Positions 1 through 11,750 of a DNA stretch of 64,000 nucleotides are shown here, one piece after another. Numbering within the stretch: the first letter of the stretch is position 1; the number at the start of each line of letters is the position of its first letter. The DNA is taken from positions 103,647,897 to 103,711,896 of the forward strand of contig NC_081407.1 in assembly GCF_030272615.1 (NCBI RefSeq). The letters are read 5' to 3'. The notes beneath the pieces are model-generated. The model ran no database searches, was not told where the DNA came from, and saw only the letters and a list, made by a program, of their open reading frames with translations. This DNA is from Cryptomeria japonica (lineage: Eukaryota; Streptophyta; Pinopsida; Cupressales; Cupressaceae). The translations under genes and the position numbers were made by a program.

Positions 1-1489
1 ATGATTTGATTTGTAGTGTTTCTCTCTTTGTTTCAGTTATATTCCTGGATGTTTGTATTCACATTACATTGGCTGGAGTTTGTTTGGAGCTATGTGTTCA
101 CTAGTTTTTATTCATGTGTTGTCGTGTGAGAGATGGCATAGAGGTTCCTTTATCTCTTTCTTTTGTTGGTGTGGAGAACATGGGAGAATGTTGGAGATAT
201 GGTGTAAGAGTAGTACTTGTAGGTTATCGGTTTACATGATGTTCATATCGATGTGGATGTCCTTGATACTACATGGTTACACTTCTATGATATGTGGTTA
301 GTTGATTCATTTCTGATACTTACATTACCTATGCAGTGAGAGTTCCTTGGTGTACATATGTGGCATGTATTGACTTGGGACTTATGGTTGCATATTATAG
401 GTTGCATATGTTGATGAGATGTTATTCACTTGGTTTGTATGCTTTGGAGGCATGTATAGTTGATGTGTTAGCACTTATTGTGGGTGTTATTTCAGCCATG
501 TAAACAACTACCTTTGCATTGGATACCTTTGGATTAGTGTTTGTGTTCAGATATCATTTGGTGCAGGACTTATCATTTGTTGCGACGGATTGTGTGGCTT
601 TCTCTTTGGATGGCCTTTTTCATGTCCAGTGGTAGTGGCATGATGGAGGGTGGGAGCATTCATGTATGAGATGGTGATCACTTTGTTTCTTGTTGCAAGT
701 ATCTTGATGGAGCACATGGAGCACTTGGATTCCATTATGGTATATGTGTGTGGAGAGATTAGTCTCTTGTTCATGTGACAAATTACTTCTTGGCCCTTAT
801 GCAATGTATACAACAAGTGGGATAATGTTGGGAAACTGGTGTTGTACACCTTTCCTAATAATGTTTTATTGTTATATTATTTTATTATTGTGTGAGGTGG
901 ACATGGAATTATATTGTAATATCGTATTGTATTGTTGCACCTAGGAGCATCTAGATGGGCGTGCAACATGTAGAGGTTCCCTTGGAATATTCTTGTAACC
1001 ACTTGATGAGTTGTATTGACACATTGATATTATTATATTACCCAATATTAAATGTGGGTCAAGGGTAGGTAGGAAAAATATTATATTTTATTGTCACATG
1101 GTTTTGGGCACATGGTTTTGATGTAATACCACTTGGTGGTTTTGTGGGAGCTTGTGTTTATAAAAGAAACCACAAGGGTAGTTGTTTGGGTTAGCCACAT
1201 TAGAATTTGTGAAGGAGGAAGCATGGCATGGGATGTGTGGATTCATGCTTGGTCACATGGAGTGCTTCGTTATGGCTGAGTTTTCGAAGGCTTTCCATAT
1301 ATGTATTGTAATAAACACATTGTTGATAATACATGGTGGATGATGCTTTTGGAGGCTGGGTTTTCTCCCTCATGAAGGTTTTCCCGAGATATATATTGTG
1401 TCACATTTTTATGGGTATGTTGTCTATTCTTTGCATATGGTTTATATGTGTTGATTTGAATGAAATCTATATTGGGTTATGTGGAAATT
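1..1489 (+). repeat. Probable LTR-retrotransposon remnant, GT-rich
   Basis: No convincing gene is present. The stretch is rich in G and T on the plus strand. Around 1160 there is a TATA-like tataaaag. At about 1345-1400 it has the words typical of the 3' end of plant copia LTRs (ggttttctccc, then aaggttttccc, then attgtgtcaca). This suggests a plus-strand LTR ending near 1408. I could not find its partner LTR or a TSD, so the left edge is unknown. The short reading frames here look like chance. Confidence 0.35.
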
Positions 1490-2395
1490 GTCATAAAGAT
1501 GGTTGCAAGTTTCCTTTCACATCACCCTATCACTATCAAGGCCATTGTAGTCAATGGGAGACCTAAATATTTTAGGAAAGATGACAAGTTCCTTCTAAAC
1601 ACCACCCTTCTCAAGAATGAGAACTATAATGAGGTCATTTTTACCCTTAGAGAATTTAATAGATGGATGTTAAAAGACACATCAACTATTGATAGATGGA
1701 ACATTAATATTAAAAACTGGACTACTATCTTTTAGGCTGTTGGAAAGAAGAGAGCCATGGATAATAGAAAAAATGATATTTATCTTCAAAACAATTACTA
1801 AATCTAAAATCCCAAAATTTTGAATGAATTGGTTGAATGATGCTTATAAAGGTTCTAAATTATTTTTTAGATACATGAAATATAAAACTCTAAAAGAAAA
1901 AAGTTGAAATTGTGTGTGGGTTGATAATACTCTCTAGTGTGACTTGATGATGTGAAAATAAATTTTATTGCTTATATAAATATATGTTTACATCTGAAGG
2001 GGTTAATCAAGATGGACATGATGTTAGGAATTTTTTATAAGTATAGTACTTAAGAAGATATCCAACGAAAGCTAAAAAATGTTGGCAAATAATGTTTGAA
2101 AGAGGTAAGTTGCAAAGTCTAGTAGAGAACTTAAAAATGATAAATCCTTAAGGACTAATAATTTACTTGTTGAATTCTATAATAATAACAAAGGAATAAT
2201 TAAACTATTGCCTAATGAAGGAGATAAATCATTGGCAAATAATTGGAGCCCATTACTTTACTCAATGTATCTTACAAGATACTTGCAAAAGTTTTGGCAA
2301 AGGGTGGTGGACATCCTTGCTTCCTTTATTAGTAGCACTCAAATGTGATTCATTAAAGGAATATATATTTTAGAAAACCTCCTTACAAGCCATAC
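1490..2395 (+). pseudogene. Decayed LINE ORF2 fragment (endonuclease end to RT)
   Basis: Translation gives HHPITI, then a block ending in TIDRWNINIKNWT, then a frame-broken segment with GIIKLLPNEGDKS, NNW, YKILAK and ILENLLTS. The same landmarks occur in the same order in the LINE at 20-26 kb (SNHHPILI, NIDRWNQNVTTWT, GLIKLIPKEGDKT, YKILAK, GRYILENLIT). This is therefore a relative of that LINE, covering the end of the APE-type endonuclease and the first reverse-transcriptase blocks. Several frameshifts and stops are visible, for example at 1735 and in the 1900-2150 stretch. It cannot encode a working protein. The 5' side, with the endonuclease start, is not recognisable. Confidence 0.75.
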
Positions 2396-5300
2396 TATTT
2401 CATGTCATGCCTAACTCTTGAATCCCAATGGTAGTTGAATACATCTCATCAAAATTATTCTTTTGTTATCTCTTTACTTGAGTAGTTCTTATTGTGCATC
2501 TTTGATCTCTAATGCCTAACAACTTGGACACATATTATATTGGCTTTGGATTTTTCAACATACATTAAATGGGTTACTAGTAATGATTAATCTCCAATCC
2601 CCATCACTTTCCACTATCATATGTCATAAGGACTTATTTTATAGACTTCCCCTTATTTTCCTACCTTAATGGATGTATGAGCTCCTTATAATCCTTGACC
2701 TTCAAGGAAAAAAGCTCATATCATTTTTCACTCTTCACCTCACCTACCACCAAGAATGACATAAAGAATCATTAATGCTCAATTTTGATGTTATAACTTT
2801 CAAAAAAGGGTAATTTTTGCCTAGAAATATTGTTTAATATTTAGGGTGTGAGTATACATGTACCTAGAGTTGCAAAATAGAAAACATGACTCCCACTACC
2901 ATTAATGTGGTGGTTAGGGTTTCAAAATCTTGTAGACCTCTCACCATTATTATAAAGGAAATTTGTAGGTTTTAAGAAGAACAACCATATTTTTCAAGTA
3001 AAACCCTACACACTCGGGCATGATTTCTAACACAATCCAAGTAAAAATGGTGCCTAATAGGAATGGGTGTCATTTATGGCATACCAATCATATGTTCATG
3101 GACCTTACTATAGATTTTGACATTCATTCTAAAGATATTAAGGGCCCAAGGTCTTCATAAAATTATTGTTCATTCATTACACATAGAAACCCTAATGAAA
3201 TTCCTACTCTAAGAATTTATATTCAAGTGACATATTTTAGGGTGATAACCATTAAGTTTTCTATACATTGAAGGTTGAAAACCCTATAGCCTATACATAT
3301 TTCATGTCTTATATTTCATGGTGGATAAATCCAACCATAGCAAGTTTGTTTATTTTTTAATTTTTATTACATGCTTAAGCAATGTATTCATATATGTAAT
3401 GGTTATTGTACCATTGTCCATCAATTTAAAATTGAACTTTAATATATTACATGTTCTATAATTCATTTACATTTTGTAAACCCAATTTAAATATAAGATA
3501 TCAATAGTTGCAAACAATTATAATGAAATATGGATTTTAATTCTTTAATTTTGAAATATTATAATCTTAAGGTTGTTTTTCCTAAATATATCAACAAGGA
3601 CATTGCACAGTACAAGTAGAATCTCTCTAACACTAATTAACCTTTTTATCATGACTATTGATAGTAAAACTAAACTTGTAAGCATGCTTATCTTTACTTG
3701 CATGATATAATCCATTCATTATAAATATTTTCTTGATTTTATACATTCTCCCAAAACATGCATGCCAAGGGATTAACACACACGATGGGATCTACTAGAA
3801 TCCATTACTTTACAATGACCACAATGTCCTTTTGTGTCAAAATATTTACTTTGAATGCATGTAAATATATTTTTTCATATAATTTGAGATACATGATTAT
3901 TTTTGACTTCTCGTGCATGCATCTCAAAATAGGAAAAAATATAATGGTAAATTTTGCATACCCAAGCCATTACCCTACATTTTGGGGCCCATTTTGATAC
4001 AATGAATTAATAAATTACATATCAATAAATGGAACAATCTTGTGCAAAGCTAGATTCTTGGATCTATCATCTCCCTCCATTTACACTTATTCCCATACAT
4101 ACAAATTATCTTATTTGCATCCACGCATATTACCATGATTTAGCAAATTAACATATTTCTTGAAATTACAACCACAAATGCATTATCTACCTTAATATTT
4201 ATATCTTTCTATCCCGAATCAATCTACTAGTATTTAGGATCGGTCTTGCACTATATAGAATTGACTCAAGTTTCAAATGTTCTAATCTAAAATTTGTTGG
4301 CGCTCACCTATTTCGTTCCCACCATAAGTTGATTTGTTGTACATTATATGTGATTATTTTTCATGTCTTAGTATTGAAAGGTATTTTGTATCTATTCATT
4401 TATAATAGATTAACATTTACATATCATTCACACTTCATAAAGAAATAATTCTAGGAATATTTTTATTTGGAGTAGTAAAAGGAACCTAAATTTTATGTTA
4501 GCATCCTAAGATATTTGTATTAATGAATACCATGTTGTATTTGTTCATTCCCATAACTATAATAGTTAGTCTATTCAAAGGTTTGATCTAGGAAAATGTG
4601 TGCTTGTAATCTAATGATTTCACCAAGGTAATTTTAAATGTTGTCAATCCTTACAATTAACAAAGAGTAGATAATTTGATGAGTTAGTAAGTGGAATTTC
4701 ACACTAAACCATATCATATATATGGGTTCTATAATACATCCACACTCATGTAACTTATTTTAAACTATAAGATCAATCTACAATAGATCTATGGCAAACT
4801 ATCAATAGGGAGGATCCATTTTTAGTCCCAAGGTAGGAAAATCTTAGTATGACATCAAAATTCTTCCTTATAATTATTAGAGCTAAGTATCTTAACTACC
4901 TTCATACGTATTTTCCCAAAATAACATTTAATTGTTCAATTTCTCATTTCCCATTAATTATTACTATAATCTAGGTTGATTTGTGTTGAGGTGTATTTGT
5001 TTGATTTGATTATTTGAGATTAAGCTTGGAAAAAAGGTTATTTTCATTCACATAAAAATATTGAAAAATAAATAAATAAAATAATGGTTTTTAGATGGAA
5101 ACTTCAATACAAATGTGTTGTAATAGATGGTTCAATGTGTAATAAATTTAGTGATACTTGGATTAATTTTTTTGGAATTTATATTCCCATCTTCTATTGT
5201 TGTGGGTCACTTTCACAATTATAGGATTAATCATGCACCTATGGATTCAACTTTCACAAATACATATTTAATATAAATGCAAGGATCTAATCTATATAGA

Positions 5301-5458
5301 AATCTAAATGGTCACCTTAAGTTTGTATTTGTATTTATTTTTCTACAAAAACTTGATATGCGGTTAAGAGTTTCCATTTGCCAAGGATAATATCTTCCTT
5401 ATTCCTTATTACATAAAAACATTCCATAGATTCTTTAGATTTTTATTCCAACAAGATA
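2396..5458. other. AT-rich intergenic DNA, no gene seen
   Basis: I read both strands and found no convincing coding region. The few open frames are short and low-complexity. Words such as accctacacactcgggca near 3000 suggest old LTR material, but no paired repeats were found. Confidence 0.5.
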
Positions 5459-5805
5459 TGTATTGATGGTAGAAATGAGATACACCTTAACTATTTACCT
5501 TCTAGGTCCTACTCACACTAATTTAATTAAGTTTACTTGAGACATATTTATGATATTTACTTTTTTTGTGTCTTATGTCATATGATTAAATACACTTTTC
5601 ATAAGCTTATGTTATCTTATTTTTCCCCCTTTCCTATATAATTAATGTTCATTATGCACTCTATGTATTCTTTGCTTGCCTATCCTATCATTGTATCATT
5701 TTTCATCCAAAACGAATAAATTTATCCACTTTCTACTCTCTTTTAGAAGGTTATGTTTTGTTTAGTAGGTGATCCTAGGAGCTTGAGTCCATCATTGACT
5801 TTTAC
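5459..5805 (+). repeat. 5' LTR of element F1
   Basis: Starts with TG (tgtattgatgg) and ends with CA (gacttttaca). It contains a cctatataa TATA-like word near 5633 and matches the second LTR (11616-11750 plus 13860-14055) along its length. Its net size of about 347 bp fits the roughly 331 bp of the partner once the nested insertion is removed. Confidence 0.6.
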
Positions 5806-7149
5806 ATGGTGCTAAACATTCAAATTTACAAGCCCCCTCTCAAATCTAGGTAACGATTCACATAAGAAATTTTGCCACATATATTTTTGTGGAAAATAGA
5901 CCTCACAATTAAATCCAAAGGCCCAAAAAATACTATTCAATATACGAAACTCTATATTTTTTATAGGATTTAAAAATTGGTCAACATAAAATTTTGTATA
6001 TAGTCATATGAAATTCATATGATCCATATCATACAACATTGTCATTATTAGTTCTAAGTACAAGGGGAAAACAATCTTTGGCTAGTGTAATTTCTATGAA
6101 CCCTCTCCATCATCTATTCAGTCTACATCATCATTAGTATCCTAGGCTAGCATGAGTTATTGGGGTCAATATTTTTATTTTATTTTTTTTAAATAGCACA
6201 CGTTGTTAAACCCATAGTCCCATGAGAGGTTTGTTCATGCTTCCACTTATTTGTATGGGCTTAAAGCTTTGCCACCAAGATAGATCATCACCAGCCCCTT
6301 AATACTACTCAGCAACTATCACTAATGATCTCCACTCATACTCAATGCCTTCACTATTTTTTGTCATCCCTCTTGCCACTCAAAACACCTTTGCTCCACT
6401 TGGATAGTTTGACTTAAATCCATTATTCACCTATTTCCTAGTGAGTGACACCACCGATTTTGCCTTTGAAACAATGCCAAGGCCCCCTTCATTATTAAAG
6501 AAGCTATTTTTTGAGAGCCATAACTTTTCACCAAGGATTCAAATTTTCTACTTTTGATAGTCATCAAAAGTATGGTTATGTAGGTTTTTTTCTAGATTTT
6601 GTTATTGATGTTAAATATTGTTGATTTAAGTTTTTAATACCTTTTATTGCTTCTAAACTCACAAATTTTTCCTAGAATCTTTACTTTTAGAAAATGAATA
6701 GGAATTGGAAAAGTTTTGAAGACCTCTTTACATTAATCCATATGAATTTTTAAATTTATGCCCAAATATCTTTTGTTTATTTTGTCATATTTGCATTATA
6801 ATTAATAACTTGGACATCTTTCACATTTGAAAAAGTTCTATTTTCATGAGATGATTTCATTGTAGTTGTTTGATATGTACTGAGATTATTAGTCTCTAAT
6901 TTATATTTTGAAGAGAATATAACAGGGTTTTGTATTTAATCTTCTATTGTAATCTTAAATAAGGATACGTATGTGTCTTGGAAAAATGGCATGGTGACAT
7001 ATCTCAAGTGTCTTAATCTTTTATCTTATCTTTATGGACTCATACCCAAGTTAAACACATCTAGAAAGAAATCAACATGGGATGGAAATATTGACCATGT
7101 TGTAAAATAATTTGTTCTTGTATTAATTATGACACTATATGGGAGCTAT

Positions 7150-7619
7150 ATTATAACTTGATTGTCCTTGCATTCTTTAGACCAAATTTTGGGAGATATT
7201 TAAGATGCACATATCTCTCCATTATTAAATCACCCTATTATGGATCACATCATCCCCCTTAATGATGAAAATAATATATATGTTCATGATGATACTTTAG
7301 AGAAGATTTCAATGACATAAAGACTTATCTTCTTACTTATTCTCCTTTTATTGAGATCGCATCTCCATCTTCTATTGCTCTAGAGAAGACTAATATTTCT
7401 ATTTCCATGGATCATATTGAGTCAATGCAATATCATATACATCTTCTTCAAAATACAACTATAGGGGATTCCTATCTATCAGATATTTTATCCTTGTTTA
7501 TGGAGTCTCACAATTTTAATTTGAAGGACTCGTTAAAGAATATTCATTACCTTTTTCATGATAGTTATAGCATAATTGTTATCCTATCATCTTTGTCTTT
7601 GGAAATTTTTCTACATTAG
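7150..7619 (+). pseudogene. Fragment of acidic non-RT reading frame (F1 copy)
   Basis: The frame at 7407-7619 and the frame-broken stretch before it match the acidic C-terminal part of the reading frame at 59850-60963. The best block is 7494-7556, LFMES then KDSLKNIHYLF. It aligns without gaps to LFVES then GDIIDDIHLLF at 60625-60687, and downstream SIIVI matches SLIVV. The function is unknown. The frame is cut at 7619, where an inverted element's LTR begins. I do not recognise the domain from any known family. Confidence 0.6.
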
Positions 7620-7623
7620 TTTT

Positions 7624-8020
7624 TGTTATAGAATGTCAAGAATTGCAAGAATGAAAATACCTTCCACTTGTGAATAATGAAGCACAATAGTATGTAGATA
7701 TCAATTTAAAATGAATAATGTACAAATAAAATGATTATCCTAGCATATATGTGATAGAGAAAGAATGTGAGAAGGTAGGAGTGAAACTTTAACTACCCCT
7801 CCAAAGGTGAAACACTTGTGAGTTCACTTGACAAGTGTGTTAGAAAGTACAAAGTATGCATGCAATAGGTGTCTCAATAGATGAGGAAATATGTCTTAAT
7901 GATATGAGGTGAGATAAAAGTATGAAAATCCTAAGTAAACTTAAGATAAGTGTGAATAGGTCAATCCTAGAAAGGTGAACTTAGCTAACTAGTTTGCTAA
8001 TGACTCTATTTACACTAACA
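7624..8020 (-). repeat. 3' LTR of element F2
   Basis: Read on the minus strand it begins TGTTAGTGTAAATAG, close to the TGTTGGTGTAAATAA start of the LTRs at 57631 and 61453. It contains cttaagtttacttagg as those do and ends ...CTATAACA. The polypurine side (plus-strand cccctcttaa at 8021-8030) confirms the orientation. Confidence 0.65.
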
Positions 8021-8192
8021 CCCCTCTTAAATACAACTTAGGGATTAATGTATGCAATATGGTGAGTCCTAAATACTAGGACAAGTCAAATAATCATGCA
8101 TATATTTCTCATAAAGTGGAGAAAATGAGAAATCCTAAATGAAAAATAAAAACCCCTCTCCAAAAAAGAAATGATGCATGAAAGGAATGTAC

Positions 8193-9964
8193 TGTTGAAC
8201 ACAATGTACCACTGAGAGGGGGGTGAATCAATGGTTCCCAATATTCTAAACCTTCTAGACCAAACTCTTGGTACCTATTAGCAAATCAACCACAAGGAGG
8301 ATATACCGGTGAGATAAGGAAAGTGATCAAATACAAACACAGAAAGACACACAACACATAACACCAGATATACGAGGAAAACCCAATGTGGGAAAAACCT
8401 CAGTGAGAAATGTTGTTGGAGTCTACTGTTCCAATCCAACCTCATAATAAACACGGTTACAAAGTTTAGGGTACCAACCCAAGGATTAGCAACCCCTAAA
8501 TTTAGGGCACCAACCCCTGATTTAGGGCACCAACCCAAGGAGTACCAACCCCTGCACTAAGCTCCAACTTAGTGAGATACAATAGATCAAATCAATATAA
8601 TAGTTGTAGCCTTGTTACAAATGAGTTTTGTAACACTTACAATCTAAATACTTCACCGATTTAACTCTTATCTATCGGTTCTCCTATGCTCAGTTCTATG
8701 TTCGTTCACTATCCTCTATTTATATCCTTTCACCCTAATTCTATCTTGCATAACCTCCTCCGGTACACTCTCTTTTCTCCTTCACCTTCAATAGCTTTCT
8801 TCCTGAATCCCCCTTGCCAGTTCACACAATTTTTATCGTATATGGCACCTTGTCGGTGTCTCTAACCTTACCGCTAAAATCTTTGATTAGCCCTCATACA
8901 AGTTCAAATTTTATGTCAGTTAGCTCCAACACTTAGATTCTTTTGATCTTCTCTCTGATCACTCTCTTCTCTCTCAGTTACTCTATCTTTTCCGATATCT
9001 AGCATCATCATCTTTCATCTTCGGTCTACATAATTATTCTTGGTTTTCCTGCCAAGACCAGAATTCAAATGGTGGCATGCTAGGGCTTTTCTCCACCAAC
9101 TCAATCTGTACCAAATCTGATTATATCTCATCTCCTCGATTGATGATCTGCAGTAGATCAAACATCACCACCATTTTTGATGATATCTATACACACTTTC
9201 TATAATTAGCAACTTGCAACTTATTTTTTGGCCCCGCTCTGTCAATCACCATTAATGCCTCAGTTGTTTCCTTAGACCAATGACCATAAAGATCAGATTG
9301 TCCTGCTTGATTTAAATCACCAAAAAGCTTTTGCAACTTGATTTTCCTCGAGCCACACTTCTTCTATCATTGACTCATGATTTATGGGTTCCTCATTTAA
9401 AGTTGACCTTCTCATCACCTACCACATTGATGGACACTTCACTGACCTCTGGATGATTGCCACCTAGTATCCACATGTCATCCTTGTCGACATCCATCTC
9501 TGTTCAGTCCACTGAGTCAATTTAGATTCATTCACTGACCAAGACATACTATTGATGCTTGCTCACCGATTCACTAACCCTGCCTGTACATGTCACCCTA
9601 CCGGTTATCCTTCATGCCTTCTTTCCTTTGTTCTGTCGGTGGGTCAACTTGACTTGTCATCAAACACATTGATTCATCCACTAAGTCTATTTACCAGTGA
9701 TATTACACCTGCCTTCATACGGGTATTATCCTTGAGTAAAACATGTCATTAATGCACATCCTGATAACCATGCCTACCGATGGATTACACTCTTCTCTGT
9801 TGTCTTTTGCTTGCTTATCGATGGTCATGTTTACTTACTGGTGAACATCCATGTCGGTAACATCTCCTTCACGCATCCTGCATACACCTTGCATATAGAT
9901 AACCATCCATACTGGCGACATGATATACTTACTAGTTGACATCAATGACAATACAATACCAACA
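8193..9964 (-). mobile_element. Solo LTR with 5-bp target duplication
   Basis: On the minus strand it starts TGTTGGTATTGTATTGTC. The other end, at 8193, reads tgttgaacacaatg on the plus strand. Flanks are tgtac (8188-8192) and tgtaa (9965-9969), a 4/5 TSD. Near its 3' end it has the gattcacccccctctcag signature seen at the end of the plus-strand LTR at 49740-50836, which also starts TGTTGGCATT...GTCATTGATG. No gag, RT or second LTR lies inside, so it is best explained as a solo LTR left by LTR-LTR recombination. Confidence 0.7.
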
Positions 9965-10669
9965 TGTAAAAGTGATAGGAATCATGATGATCCACAAGGA
10001 CTACTTCTAACACAATATACAATGAATGTTTCCCTCATAGGAGAGAAAAGAGAAAATGCATATGCATTATGATTTTCTATAGAAAGTGAGAAGGAAATGT
10101 CTCCATGGAAATAAATACTTCATCCCAAACCTAAGATGTGATGAGTTCAATCATGCAAACTTTCATAAAAATGGTGTATGTAGTACTCGTAGATGCTTGA
10201 TTTTGGATGTTTAAAGATAATACATGAATTATTAAAGCTATTTCTCCTCTTACAAAAAAAACACCACAAATGTATGCAATATGACTTCCCATTCTTGATA
10301 GGAATACATATAAGAAGAAGAATGATTGTCTTGAATTATATACATGATCTACAATATTGATGATTTCCACGATGCCTTTAAATGATGCTCAACAATCTCA
10401 AAGACAATGTTAATGTGTGCCAAATGATACAAATATGGATCAAGTGTAACATATAAGATTCAAGAATAGGAACTGTGGATGTATGGTGATAATTGTACCG
10501 ATGAGAATATGATACTATTGAAAATGGTGTCAACATAGATAATTACAAATTTGGATAGACAAACTCATAGATATATACACAACCTGTCACAATAAAAGTG
10601 ATTGTAGGCAAGACAAGATAAAGATCCAAAGATGGCAATGGTTATGCAACTTCATCAAAGCTGACAGGA

Positions 10670-10732
10670 AAGAGAAGATGAATATCCTCAATAGTGTCTT
10701 CTAAATCGATAATGCAAGACTCTACAAATAAA
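10670..10732 (-). pseudogene. Conserved acidic block of F2 (LFVES...DIHLLF)
   Basis: Minus-strand translation gives LFVESCIIDLEDTIEDIHLL followed by F. This is nearly the same as the block at 60625-60687 in the gag-protease element and similar to those at 7494-7556 and about 38850-38913. The surrounding frame is broken. The role is unknown; the conservation across four elements is what supports it as a former coding domain. Confidence 0.6.
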
Positions 10733-11750
10733 CATGTGATGTTTGGTCGAAATGTGCCCCAATGTTATGGATATAGAAAGACAATAACAATGCCCTAGTG
10801 AAAAGTATCATTGGAATACATGGAGCTATCAACTCTAGATTTAGAAGTAGCAATAGGTGATATGGGAGATATATCCTTAATAATGTGAATGCATTGTTCA
10901 TCCCCAAATTATGGTGATGTTTCAAAATATATTTTAGTGAGACCATGTTATGTTTTTTCATATGCTAGAATTTGATGATCAGGTTAGACAGTACCACAAT
11001 CAAGAAGTTGCATCATTTCAACATTTTGACATTGAAGATAATCTTTTATTGTATGTTTTTTTATCCTAAAAAATTCACACTTGATTTAATATTATCAGGA
11101 GTATTACAAAGAATACTCAAATGGAAGGGATTTAGTGTGAGAGACATGTTCACACGAACCAATAAAATCAAAGGCAAAAACAATTAAATTTCCCCTTTGA
11201 TTTGAGAGCCCCCCAAGTAATTAGTTTTGGTTGGATGCCTAAGAAAGATGTGAAAGAGAAATTTCAAGTCGTGTTAAAGATTGGATGCCAAATTGACCAT
11301 GAATAATGCATGGTGATTTCTACAAGTTTTGGAAAAATGGGCAATCTTTAAAGTCTTAAACTTGCAAGAGAAAATAAATTCCTTGTAAAAGTCTAATATG
11401 CACAAAAAAGGTGTGAAATTTTGATAACTAAAGTGAAAGTTATGATCTATGAAAAATTTTCTTACAATATTAACTTCAGAGGCAAAAAAATGCATTACAA
11501 CAACAAAAAATCAAAATCATCTTGATGCCACTTTGTCAACACACATAACCAACTTCTTGTCTACTATTTGCACTTGAAAATTTGATTCCCCGCTATAAGT
11601 TCCACTTGAGGGGGGTGTTCATGTGAATGAGGTATATTACCTAGTTAATTTACCTCCTAAGTCCTATTGACACTAATTAATTAGGGTATCTTTAGACTAT
11701 TTATTTTTTCATCTCATTTCACATAATTAAGCCACTTGTCATAGTCCTAT

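Larger units (their letters stand above)
7624..10965 (-). mobile_element. Inverted LTR element of the same family (F2), interrupted
   Basis: On the minus strand a 3' LTR (7624-8020) is preceded by a polypurine tract (8021-8030) and by internal sequence running right to about 10965. The internal part carries the family's conserved block on the minus strand at 10670-10732. A 1.77-kb solo LTR (8193-9964) interrupts it. The 5' LTR is missing, so the element is truncated on the right. The words around 10020-10060 and 10680-10730 match those at 38540-38600 and 38850-38910 in another minus-strand relative. Confidence 0.6.

Noticed and set aside
53-944. Short Cys/Trp-rich frames at the left edge
   Set aside because: Composition follows the GT-rich DNA; no motif, and frames on both strands are equally open.
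5070-5300. LINE endonuclease fragment (LDGNFNTN)
   Set aside because: One short match to the GGDFNMV block without any neighbouring landmark; likely chance.
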